Positions 1-11,284 of a DNA stretch of 64,000 nt are shown here, piece by piece. A program made the position numbers and the translations under genes. The stretch is from NCBI GenBank assembly GCA_027704905.1, contig CM051000.1, positions 13,208,014 to 13,272,013 of the forward strand, in the 5' to 3' direction. Each line of letters begins with the position of its first letter. Position 1 is the first letter of the stretch. Origin of the DNA: Muraenolepis orangiensis (Eukaryota; Chordata; Actinopteri; Gadiformes; Muraenolepididae). A model generated the notes under the pieces. The model worked only from the letters and a program-made list of their open reading frames with translations, searched no databases and was not told the origin of the DNA.

Positions 1-108
1 AAATGAATTTGGATAAAGTAGAATAAGGGAAGAATATGTCGAATATAATATGATGGTCTATCTATAACTATCGATCGATCTATCGATCGATCGATCGATC
101 AATCTATA

Positions 109-110
<2 letters not shown>

Positions 111-184
<74 letters not shown>

Positions 185-205
185 TCTGTCTGTCTGTCTG
201 TCTGT
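111..205. repeat. (GT)n then (TCTG)n microsatellite
   Basis: A run of about 36 GT units (111-182) passes into a short TCTG run. It is preceded by an ATCG/ATCT-rich tract at 61-110. I see no gene in 1-1560; the interval holds only simple repeats and unremarkable AT-rich sequence. Confidence 0.95.
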
Positions 206-1066
206 GCGTCTGTGCGTCTGTGCGTCTGCGTGTCTCAGTGCCGGTGCTGTGTGGGGGGGGGGGTTCTCTCCGCTGCAGATCCGTCCACATGACAGATGGC
301 GTGGGAGAGGAGTGGGTGGCAGGGAGCGGAGGACAGGACACCCAGGAGAGAGGGAATGAGAAATGAACACCGGCCGTCGCTCACCGCGGGGTGTCAGACA
401 AGCCAGTCGTCATCATAAGCGACATGTTTTTGTTATATTTTACTCCGGGGAAGGAGGTGGGGGGTGTCTGATTTTATGCATCACATTGATTCATCTTGAG
501 TTAGCTGAGATACATTTGCTGAAATACATTTGCCAGTTGATTTAGTTGTATGTATGTACCACATACAAACGACATTATATATATTTTTTTGCCATTGTAT
601 CTTTTGCCAAATATAATCCTCCCATTTCCAGATTAAACTACCAAAACTATGGAATTGTACATTTGGAAATGTCTTTTCTACTCTCTTATTGCTCATTGAT
701 TAGTTCTTGTTTCTTGTACTTCACCTTCTCATACAGCAGAGGGAGACAGAGTCCCATCAGGGCTGAGTGACCGAGCTACGCTCTTTGGAAGCCATATGCA
801 CTGAATGGCCTTGACCATGTTTGTGCATTGTTGCATTTCCCTATTTCCCTTTACGTTGCTTGCTTTAAGTCCCCACCTCCACACACTGTATCTCACCTCC
901 GATAGACAGGGAGACTCACACAGGTGGGGACATTGTGATAAAAGCAGGGATCTCTCCACTATATCTTTCCCCCAGCAATAGCTCCGGACAGGAGTCCCCA
1001 CCTCCACACACTATCATCTGAGCATGTAAGCAACTCAATCAATTGCCAACAAGGCATCATATATAT

Positions 1067-1084
1067 CAATAAATAAATAAATAA

Positions 1085-1126
<42 letters not shown>

Positions 1127-1135
1127 ATAAATAAA

Positions 1136-1164
<29 letters not shown>
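1067..1164. repeat. AAAT and TA microsatellite block
   Basis: Alternating (AAAT)n and (TA)n tracts, with the pattern 'atatcaataaataaata' followed by a TA run occurring twice, so the block itself looks duplicated. Confidence 0.9.
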
Positions 1165-1170
<6 letters not shown>

Positions 1171-1227
1171 GAAGTAAATCTCGTTTCCTAAATGTTGTTA
1201 TTTCTTTTGTTGCTTACATCATATAAA

Positions 1228-1562
<335 letters not shown>

Positions 1563-1594
1563 ATGTGACAGCTCTTAAATAACACGAGTGGTGA

Positions 1595-1850
1595 AAGTAA
1601 CGGACCCGTTAGACCAATGGAGGACCGGGGTGTATTTTGGACCAATGGCGGACAGAGAAGGGGATCGTCATCATCGTCACCGACAAAAAAAAACAAGGCG
1701 TGTAGCTAGCGGAGCAGCTAGCCTTTCTAGACCTTCTCTTATTTATCCCGGTTTTTCGTTACATTATACATTATATGGTTATCTGTTGATTGTTAGGCAA
1801 CCACCGACGCTGTAGAGGGTCGAGGGTCTAAAGACGCCAAGGTTGGTTGT
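1595..1850 (+). promoter_or_regulatory. ap1s2: Probable ap1s2 promoter and 5' UTR exon
   Basis: Two CCAAT boxes (accaatgg near 1612 and 1640), the second running into ATGGCGG, lie in the first complex sequence upstream of ap1s2. The ap1s2 ATG sits directly after a splice acceptor, so at least one non-coding exon must lie upstream. A possible donor is 'ccaag|gttggt' near 1840. Transcription start and exon border are inferred, not seen. Confidence 0.4.
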
Positions 1851-2258
1851 GTTTCTTCTTCTAATGAACGGTGTTTTAAGTTAGCGTTATGGGAAAGTGC
1901 GTAAATGACACCAATGCAACTGATAGCAGGTTGGGAAACATCCCTCGGCTGGGGTTTAGTTTAAGCTAACGGAATTAGCTGGTGAGCTATCAAAGTATCT
2001 GTGTTAATCTCGTCTCTTAAGTGCTGCTAATTTATTCCAATCACAAACGAGTCTTTTATACATACGTATATATATATATATATATATTTTTAACTTAACG
2101 GTATGTACAGTATGTGGATGCACCTAATCTTGTCATTGGGTGTGATGGACACTGTTGTTGCACTTGTTCTGTTATTCTTAGCTAATTATATGATGTATCA
2201 TTGTATTATTATACTTTGAATACGTCCTATGCAACCTGTTCTCTCTCCTCTCCCCCAG

Positions 2259-4770
2259 ATGCAGTTCATGCTGTTGTTCAGTCGACAGGGGAAGCTGAGG
2301 CTGCAGAAGTGGTACGTTCCCCTCTCTGATAAGGAGAGGAAGAAGATCTCCAGAGACCTGGTGCAGACCATCCTCGCCCGGAAGCCTAAAATGTGCAGCT
2401 TTTTAGAGTGGAGGGACCTCAAGATAGTCTACAAGAGGTAAAGTAAGAAATAGGGACGTGGCGTTAGATGTATCTGGGGAGAATATGACAAAAACACCAC
2501 ATTGAAGACACCCACTAAGCACATGAACCTGGAGCACATATGGTCCATAAAGTCAAATTGCAATTACAATCTATGACTTTCTTTACACACTTTCTTTAAA
2601 GATTCAAGAGACTTTATTTATCCTGAGTGAAATTAAGGTGCAACAGTTGAAACAGGGGGAATAAATGCACGCAAAAATATACTAATACCTAAAACTAAAT
2701 AACAACAAACTAAACTAAACTAGTATAGACAAAATATAACTAAATGAAATCTAAATGTATAGACAGATGAATTGCACAATTTACAGTATTATTACAGTAG
2801 TACGTAGGTATATACAATATACAACAATACGTATAGTGCAAATTGGCAGTAATAAAATACTAATAAATAATTCAGATGAGTACTGAAAAAGTGACATGTG
2901 AAAAGTGAAATTGAATTTACAGTGCAAAATTACAGTGAAAGGATTTACAGTGCGTTGACCAAAAAATAATAACACAGCGTTATTATTTTTTGGTCAACGT
3001 AGTTAAAGTAGTAGTCTACTTATGGTTCAGAATAGATGTTTTGCTTAAAAACAAAGCCCTGACTTATTGTTGCACACCGATAGTCGAAACACATTGGTAA
3101 CAAGACTGAAGACATGAAACACAACTCTACGGTGGCTTTAAAGCAACTAGTAGTCGGACTAGTAGAGTCACATTCTCTGCTACATCGACTGTAGAAACAT
3201 TGACAAACACCTGTGGCAAATGCATCCAAGACATGTGACTCGGAAAGGGGTTCAAAGCACTGTCGATTAGATGCTGCACATTTCTACGTCACTGTAGATA
3301 TCCTTCACTTTGATCTGCTTATTATGTCATAGCACTTGCACAGCACTTGTTCCTATACACAGAGACAGATCCCCGATGTCATGCCTCAGGCCTAGTAAGC
3401 TGTGCCATATGAAACATGGAAATATGTTTTTTCTATTCACGTCGTTATATATCCTCTTAAAACTTCTGCTCAACAGTACAGAAAAGTTGTATATATAATC
3501 TCGGATCCAGCAGTCCTACTAGGTTATAGCAAAACGGTGTTACCGCAGAAACGGAAACCAAAAACTGAAGTGTGCGCAAAGCCCACATGAATTGAATTGA
3601 AATCAGGATATCCTGTTCATTCAGCCAATTGTCGACTGTTGACTGACCTGAATGTCTGTCTTTCTATATGTTGTAGACACCCTAGCAGCCTGTATAGAAG
3701 CTAGCCTAGCCTGTATCTCCCTGTTGTAGATATGCTAGCCTGTATTTCTGCTGTGCCGTGGAGGACCAGGACAACGAGCTGATCACCTTGGAGATCATCC
3801 ACCGATACGTGGAGCTGCTTGATAAATACTTTGGCAGTGTGAGTTGGCTACACTTCCTTCTGCTTGGTCCAGTTCAATGTATATGCTCAGATTATGTAAA
3901 TACAAAAACAAATTGCATTCATAATTAATGAATGTCACAATAATTGATGATTGTGACCAATCATAAATTAATGAATGTCACAATAATTGATGATTGTGAC
4001 CAATCATCATCATTAATAGACAAGTATTGGAATATAATCACTTTTCTCTATTAGAGACATGTAATATGTTAGTGTGTGGCTTCTCAGGTGTGTGAGCTGG
4101 ACATTATCTTCAACTTTGAGAAGGCCTACTTCATCCTGGATGAGTTCCTGCTGGGGGGGAGGCCCAGGAGACGTCCAAGAAGAATGTGCTGAAGGCCATC
4201 GAGCAGGCGGACCTGCTGCAGGAGGTGAGGACTGGGCCTGGTCTACAGTAAATGCTAGTACAAACCGTTCTAGAATGACTGGGAATGAATTCTGGAAAGT
4301 TGTTGTGGCTAGATGGTTGTATTTAACTGACTAGCATTCTACTGCATTGGCTGTATTGCCTTCTACAATAGGGCAGAGGTTGATTTGACTGGCAGCATTA
4401 GTCACATAATGCATCATGAGACAGACGTTACTTATCTTAAAATACATGATGCGTCATATCATTCCCTTGTCTTCATTGTGCAGTTTCCAGGGGGTACTTT
4501 TTGGAAAGATTTAGCATTTAATTAGGAGATACATTATTATTTTAAAGATATTTATGGTTGCTGATCAATAGTTGAGCCATATTGTGTGTGTGCGGGGGGG
4601 GGTTATGAGATAATAAAAAGGTTGGCAAACACTATTCACACAACTGACAGCCAAGGTTACCCATTATCCTAATCATTGACCACACACAAAAAAAACCATA
4701 TTCCTCTCTTCCTAATCTGCAGGAGGCTGAGGCCCCACGGAGTGTTCTGGAAGAGATTGGCCTGACATAA
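2259..4770 (+). CDS. ap1s2: AP-1 clathrin adaptor sigma-2 subunit (frame broken in exon 3)
   Basis: Small subunit of the AP-1 adaptor, which sorts cargo at the trans-Golgi network and endosomes. Coding exons: 2259-2437, 3730-3838, 4088-4224 and 4723-4770, all with GT-AG borders. The start MQFMLLFSRQGKLRLQKWY, the motif KPKMCSFLEWRDLKIVYKR and the C-terminus EAEAPRSVLEEIGLT favour sigma-1B (AP1S2) over AP1S1 or AP1S3. The ATG immediately follows the acceptor, as expected for a gene with a non-coding first exon. Exon 3 begins VCELDIIFNFEKAYFILDEF but has only seven G at 4153-4159. The family sequence LLGGE needs eight; as written the frame changes and soon stops. One extra base gives a 157-residue protein, the usual family length. 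The rest is intact, so an assembly error is more likely than a pseudogene. The neighbour zrsr2 supports the AP1S2 call, because the pair is also adjacent on human Xp22. Confidence 0.9.
2595..3005 (-). mobile_element. L2/CR1-like LINE 3' end, 5'-truncated
   Basis: This stretch in ap1s2 intron 1 is nearly identical to 29253-29640 and to the reverse complement of 30800-31168. Its landmarks are 'actttatttatcc', 'gggggaataaatgcac' and 'gcaaattggcagtaata'. It is the non-coding 3' tail of the LINE family whose reverse transcriptase lies at 29.8-30.8 kb, inserted in minus orientation. It ends in a small hairpin around 2960-3000 ('ttattattttttggtcaacg' and its complement). Confidence 0.8.
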
Positions 4771-5696
4771 ACCCAGGTCTTATATCCATCCACCCCCACC
4801 CCGCCTGTATTTGTAATCTAGTGTTGTACTTGTATGTTCGTCATCTTTACCGTTTCGTAATGTTTTGCCATCTGGTATTGCCGTCTCGCCCGCGTACCGG
4901 ATCATCCCACGATATCCATGGAAACGCCATGGAAAACCAATGTAGCGAAGACATTCACCGCAAATCCCCAGTGTCGTATTACTGCATGTTGAGTCGTGTG
5001 TTGTGTTTGCACATCTGTGTACGGTCAGTAGTGCAGAAAGTACTGCTTAGAGAACGTTTTGCATTGGATGTAGATCGACGTATTATGTGATTCTCCCTGC
5101 ATCTTCAATGACTTCATGCTTGAATACAGTGCTCAACTTTGCTATTGTATTTCAGATGGTCAAAGTGCGCAATCACATTCCGTACAGTACTTTGTCAAAT
5201 CAGTATTTTCTTGTCCTTGCTTCATTTACTTTCCTTGAGCTGACGAAAAACCCCTCTTAAGAGTAGCATTGGCACTTGACAAATTTGGACAGTATTTATG
5301 AATTATCCTAGGCTAATTATCATGTTAAAATGACCAAAGAACACTGTGCTAACATGTTATAGAGAATAAAAACATTTAAAACCGGAATCTAATGATTGAT
5401 TTTTCTAAGATCTAAATATCAGTTTACAGAGCCATGGGTCTATTCTAAATGTCCTTTTTTATGAGTTTAGATTGTTAGATTCGTTTGGAGATGCATGTTT
5501 GGCTAAAGATGTTGGGAACATTAACATGTTACAGTAAAACTAAGATTTCATGATATTAAAAAAAGGGTGTTCTTTTTTTATTTGTTATTAGCAAATTGTG
5601 TAATTGACAGAAAATAATTCATTGTTTTTTTATTCAACACTGTCAACACATTTGCCGGTGCATTTTCTGATTAATTTTCTATGAATTGAACATTAA

Positions 5697-5770
5697 CAAT
5701 AAATGTACTCTAAAACAAAGCATGTTCTTTCTTATTCACTAAATGCTATACATCTAGCTCTACAAATAAA
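5697..5770 (+). terminator. ap1s2: ap1s2 candidate poly(A) signals
   Basis: AATAAA occurs at about 5699 and at 5765-5770; a further one lies near 5366. The 3' UTR therefore runs about 0.6-1.0 kb past the stop at 4770 and reaches the end of the convergent zrsr2. On the minus strand the first AATAAA past the zrsr2 stop is near 5577-5582, so the two 3' UTRs may overlap. Confidence 0.5.
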
Positions 5771-5973
5771 GTTTTTCCTGAAAACACTTCAGATCTGTGG
5801 TTCTATAGAGTTACCATCGTCATCCTTTTCCTCCTGTTTGCAAGGCAGCTCGGGGTGAGCGCTTTCCGTAGTCTCCTCCAGAACAGATTTAACCTCTGCT
5901 GTATCCTGAGATTCAACACAAGGGTTTGAGCTCAACTCTACGGACAACACTTCTTGGACATCATCGCTGCAAT

Positions 5974-8900
5974 TCAGGGGAGATGCCGCCGCCGCCCCTC
6001 CTCCTCCTCCTTAATCTCTATGTCTGGATTGTCTTGGTTCACCGACTCTCCAGAGGAACTGATCGTCTCAGCCGAGCGGCTTTTCTTTTTCTTCTTGAGT
6101 TTCTTTTTGCTCTTTTTCTTGCTCTTCTTGGAGCGTTTATGGCGACGGTGCACAGGGCTACCATCACCCGAGCTTCCTTCTTTTTCCTCTCCGTCCTCGT
6201 GCTTTGGTTTGTCAGGGCTCCGATTGTCGCTCCTTCCTCGCTTCAGCCTATTCCTCTCCCCGTCTTTACTCCCGCTCCTCGACCTCCCTCTCCGCGTGTC
6301 CCCGTTTTGGCTTCCGTGCGGAGACCTGTCTCGTTCTCTGCTCCTGTGGCTGTCTCGCTCCCGACCTCCGTCTGGACTCCTGTTCCTAAGTCTTTCCCTC
6401 AGCCTGTCACCGCTCCGGCTCCTCCGCTCTCTCCTGCTGCTGGCCGGTCTCCATCTGGAGGACTGGCTTTCGCTCCGAAGGCTTTCCCCTCTCCTGTGGC
6501 TGTAAGCCGTGTCCCGGCTGCGGCTCCTCCGCCTCTCGCTTCCCCGCCGGCCCGTGCCAGAGCGCTCGGACCGCGGCGGACTCCTGCTGCCGTGCCGCCG
6601 CCGCCACGACGACCCGTCACCCCGTCGATCCGAGGGCCACCCCCCTCGGTGAGAGCCGCCTCCAGTGCGGTCGGGAGATATGTCTCGGTCCGCCTCCCAG
6701 AACTCGTTGCCTGGGTTACGGAAAACGTGCAGGAAGTTGCAGTTTTTCCCCTTTGGACACTTTAGCTTGTTAAACAGCCCTGAGGGGGAACAGAAACACA
6801 CACTGATTATATGGAGCAAAAGTGTACATTGTAAGCATTGACTGCCTTTAGCCAGGTTATTTCATTAGAATTGGCATTTACAACAACAATACCTTGTGCA
6901 ATACTAACGACATGCTGCAAATTACACAACATATCCTAGAATTATTGTTCCTCATTCTTCTTCTTGACGAACATAATGGATAGCATCACAGCATATTCAG
7001 TTATCCGAACATTAAATGCCAACCCCTCTGACATTATCCCATTGATGCGTTGTTTTGAATCAAGGAGATCAGCCTCACCACATATAGCGTTCTTCCAGCG
7101 TGTGACGGGGCACAGCTCACAGTAAAGCTGCTTGCCTGCGTACCACCTCCCGTTGAACTTCTGGTAGGCCTCCATGCAATGCTCCTCCCTGGATCCAAGC
7201 CAGGAGGCAGGCACACACACACACACAATGCTTTATCCCCCATATAAAGAATGGCATCTACTCGTCCAGTATGTAGGTTGTCTTACGTGTCAAATTGGAC
7301 ATAGACGTTTCCTCTTAAATGCGGTTCATAGTTACAGCTGACCTACAAGAAAAGAAAAAGAATGCAAATATTTTAGATTTATTTTATTTTAAAACTGTCC
7401 TCCCAAATGGGCTTTCTTTATTGTTCCCAAGATCTTTACGCTCTCATTCTCAAATAACAGGTAATATAAGTTCACATGCATGCAACAATGTTCTGAACTG
7501 GAAAATAGGATTTCGGTAGTACAAAACGAGTTGCATGTGAGACCGTGAACAATCAAAGCACCATCAAAATCCACGAACATCCAAAGAATCCCCGTCCCGC
7601 ACAGCGACAAATCCCAACCAAAGCCCACGCGTACCTTGAACTGCAGCACTCGGCCGAGGCTCTGGAACTCCGGGAGGACGTCGTGGTAGAACTCCAGGAA
7701 GAGCTCGTGCAGGTCCTCCTCGCTGTGCTCCAGCGAGGCGTCCGTGTCGTAGTCGTCGCGGTGGCACTGGTTCATGCCGAACGTCACGAACATCCCGCGG
7801 ATCATCAGAGTGGAGCTGGACGTGGGGTGGATGTGCTTCCGCGAACACCTGTGAGCACGTGGTACGACCACACAAGGGTGTCGGTCACAAGGTCTTAGAA
7901 CATAAGATTGAATGCTTTATCACAAATGTCATCACGAAAAGAAAATAGACCTGTCTCCAAATCGACACGCTCCCGTCTTGAGGAAAAAGGGACAGTTCTG
8001 CACGTCTCGTTCAGTTCCGTAGTTCTCCGAGCTCTGCGTCTTCTTCGGGGCCTCGGGATTCATCCACGGACCGGGGTTACTAAGCTACAAAAACACACCC
8101 ACCACCACCGGAGACAGAGCATGGGTCTACAAGCGGCAACTAGGCGTGAACACGCCAACCGTGACCGCCTTAACCACCAACAAAAAGTGTTAGGATGTCG
8201 GATGAGTATAAACATGAAAATACCTGACTCTCCGCTTGGTCCAACATTTTCTGAACAGCCTCCTACAAACGATGCAAACATATGGCTTGTGAAAAAGGTG
8301 TAGCAGGTAACCACGTATATCTGTTAACCAGCAGGTTAAGATTATATTTACCAGAAGGGGGGGGGGGGGAAAGAGCTACATTCAACAATATCTGAGCTGT
8401 GTTGATCTCACACACAAAAACACAGGTAAAAGATACATCCTTGTCTTGAGAGATGAAGGTGCCGGTAAGGGTGGTTCTCATTGTGTGCATCTTAGTTAAG
8501 GAACAGGTTGAGTTGCTTGTGCCAATCAGTCAAGGAAAAATAAACCAATAACACACAAACGCAAGAAAACATCGAAATTGTCAAAGCACAAACAAAAAAA
8601 CACACCATATTCTGCCAACTCTCTATACATATGGTGAAGCCCATTACAAGACTGTCATCAATTAATTTACCAGATCAAGTTTTTATAAATCAAGTAGCTA
8701 CATGAAGGACTAGAAGCAGCTGAGGAGACATCTGGAGAACATTGGGCTGGAGTTGAGGCTTCCAGCACTGAACTCGCTACTGGGAGATAAGCTAACCAGC
8801 TTAGAAGTTTCTCATAAAAATCAGACAAAGGGGATTTACTGTGAATAGATGTGATTTTCCTTTTAAAAAGTTTCAACTGGTAGATGGTAGGATATTTATT

Positions 8901-10072
8901 TATCTCTGTTTTTATCCTCCAGGTGACCGTTTCACCTCTCTGTTCTTCTTCTCTTGCTGCTTGTGGTCCTTCTGCTCTTCCTCCTTCTTCTGTTGCGAAT
9001 CCCATTCCTCCTTTATCTTCCGCTGTAAACATGAGTCACAACACACACGGGTTAGATCCCAGCTTTCTCATGCAAAGTGTAGATCAAGACATATCGTATA
9101 TTACGCACACATGGATCTGCAGCTATTACCAATCAATGAGGCCGCTATCAACTGCATTGATTTGAAATGACAGCGATGAAACATTTGTTGACAGCTTAGT
9201 TGTGCTGCTTTTGTCTATCCCATTGACACACAGAGTCTATCATGTTGTTCTGTATGCATTGGTTTGGTTTATGTATTATGCATTTCCTAAAGCAACAGAC
9301 CCCCGGGTGGGTGAGCTGACCGTTCTGGAGGTTACCTCTTCGTCTTCTTGTCTCATCCTTGCGGTCTCCTCTCTTTCGGACCGGAGTCTGAACGCCTCCT
9401 GAGCAAGCCTCTCTCTTTCTAGCCACTCTTCGTGGTGCCGCTGCCTTCGAAAACAACAAAAAACAACAAGACTTTAGAAGCCACCCAAAATGTCTCTCAC
9501 TAAAAGACCCCAGACAATCCATAGCATCATGTGTGCAGACTGCCGAGTCGCGCTACCTCTCCTGCCCAGCATAATGTTCCGCACAGACTTCTTCTTCGTC
9601 ATCATCATCATCATCGTCGTCGTCGTCCTCATCCTTCTCAGGCATATGCTGCCCTACATCTTTAACAGATAACACGGTATGAGTGTACGGTTGCTAGAGG
9701 TGGTGGTGGTTGTTGCTGCTGCTGCTGGTCAACATACATATGGAGTGATTCAATGTGACAAGCGTTGTATTGCTTTAAAAGCAGGCGACATTACCGCATG
9801 CTTTGGCTTGGGCTAAAGCCTGACGTTTTCTTTTTCTTCTTCCTTTCTTCAAAATAGCCAGACGTTGCTTTCTACTGTATGACGGAGAAAGGGAGAGGGT
9901 AAAATGACTACAGGGTAATTACTACTAGGACGTTGCTTCAAGACATGAGCATGCCAAAGAACGCATCATATATAATAAGTGTGCTTTTAAAATGTATATT
10001 ATTCTAGAACTAGAGAACATCAGAGCGCACCAACCTGACTGCAGAAGCCAAGACCGATATGGACGCTGCCAT
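5974..10072 (-). CDS. zrsr2: U2AF35-related splicing factor ZRSR2 (CCCH-RRM-CCCH-RS protein)
   Basis: Recognises 3' splice sites, chiefly of U12-type introns, in the nucleus. Eleven exons (minus strand): 10035-10072, 9795-9874, 9557-9659, 9336-9444, 8936-9022, 8224-8262, 7951-8084, 7635-7848, 7287-7342, 7079-7188, 5974-6779. All phases agree and give 591 residues; human is near 480. Order: basic and acidic coiled-coil N-terminus with ten consecutive Asp; CCCH finger 1 at about residues 183-202 (spacing C-X8-C-X5-C-X3-H, split by an intron); RRM about 203-310 with FQSLGRVLQFKV and GNVYVQF; CCCH finger 2 at about 323-341 (C-X7-C-X5-C-X3-H, then HVFRNP); then a long Arg/Ser-rich tail. The tail is one 806-base exon and accounts for the extra length. 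The second acceptor is doubled (cag and tag three bases apart), so one residue may vary by splicing. Confidence 0.95.
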
Positions 10073-10287
10073 CATATAGCTTGGCGAGTGTTGCAAACGT
10101 TGGCTTAAATAAACAGTTTTGCATTATTATATTTGATTCCAAAAATTCAACTACATTTAATGCCGATCGTTACATATGCGTATATGTATATGTTCTTTGG
10201 GATAAGGAGTAAAAAAACAAAACGGTAAACGACTGTAAACTGAACGTGCTAGCGGTGCGTGAGTAGTACTGAGTGAGTAAGGGAAGT

Positions 10288-10345
10288 GAAACACTAAACA
10301 CTTCCGGTTCAGATCTTGCCCCGCCCCCTTGTTGTTTCCCCGGGA
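10288..10345 (-). promoter_or_regulatory. zrsr2: Probable zrsr2 promoter: ETS site and GC box
   Basis: About 230 bases upstream of the zrsr2 ATG lies ACTTCCGG (10300-10307), a reverse ETS/GABP-type site, followed by a CCCCGCCCC GC box (near 10319). Both are typical of housekeeping vertebrate promoters. The rest of 10350-10720, up to the tm6sf1 3' end, is AT-rich with nothing recognisable. Confidence 0.45.
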
Positions 10346-10723
10346 ACACATCCGTGTGTGTTTATTTCAATGTTGATATAAAAATATATAAATCAAAAAT
10401 GTGTCTTTATTTACACATTTAAATAAAGACACCTGCATTCATTTTGCGCTTTTCGTATTGTGGATTCAAGCGACGTGCTCATGACAAACTTTACGTAATC
10501 GTCAAACATAACACCATAGGACTATGAGGACTACATATGCAGTTCATGAGCAAAAATTAAAAGCATGAACACATTACTAGTGTTTAAAATTGTATTACAC
10601 ATTAACATAATGTATGTCATCTCATCTGTACGTTTTATAGAACGGTTACATTGATTAATGTTCTATTTGTTAAGTTCTTAAATTCCAGTCAGACACAATG
10701 TATTGTTCCAATTCCTTAGAGGA

Positions 10724-10729
10724 TTTATT
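10724..10729 (-). terminator. tm6sf1: tm6sf1 candidate poly(A) signal
   Basis: AATAAA on the minus strand, 556 bases past the tm6sf1 stop. The implied 3' UTR contains CA repeats at about 10862-10890 and 11147-11271, the latter only 14 bases beyond the stop codon. Confidence 0.45.
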
Positions 10730-10858
10730 AGGATGGAAATATGAAAATAAACGTCACACTATGTTGCAGCTATCTGCCGCTTGGAACACCACCAAACACA
10801 AACCACAAACATTACACTATTCACACTATTAATACACCTTGGTGTCATTATATTGTAC

Positions 10859-10889
<31 letters not shown>

Positions 10890-11146
10890 TTATGTACACA
10901 GACAAACACATACAAGGGTTGTATGCTATTTCATACTAGTTCCTTGGTATCCAAGTCTCAAGATGTCATAGTAGGCCTACCTAGTTAGACTGTAGTTCCA
11001 TACAATTTGCCAAGGTGGAGGTCATTATATGGTGTAGGCGCTATATACAACAACATGTGAACAAATCAAGGCAGTCTGTTTGTAATGGTTTCACCCTGGC
11101 TGGTACAGTATTGCGAGATCAGAGGATGACTTCTGACAAACCTAAA

Positions 11147-11275
<129 letters not shown>

Positions 11276-11284
11276 GTTTTTCCT

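Noticed and set aside
4074..4334. An 86-codon plus-strand frame over ap1s2 exon 3
   Set aside because: Out of frame with the conserved VCELDIIFNF reading and runs into the intron; a shadow of the ap1s2 exon.
5926..6765. A 279-codon plus-strand reading frame, Pro/Ala-rich
   Set aside because: It is the antisense of the Arg/Ser-rich last exon of zrsr2; low-complexity codons leave the opposite strand open. No independent homology or splice context.
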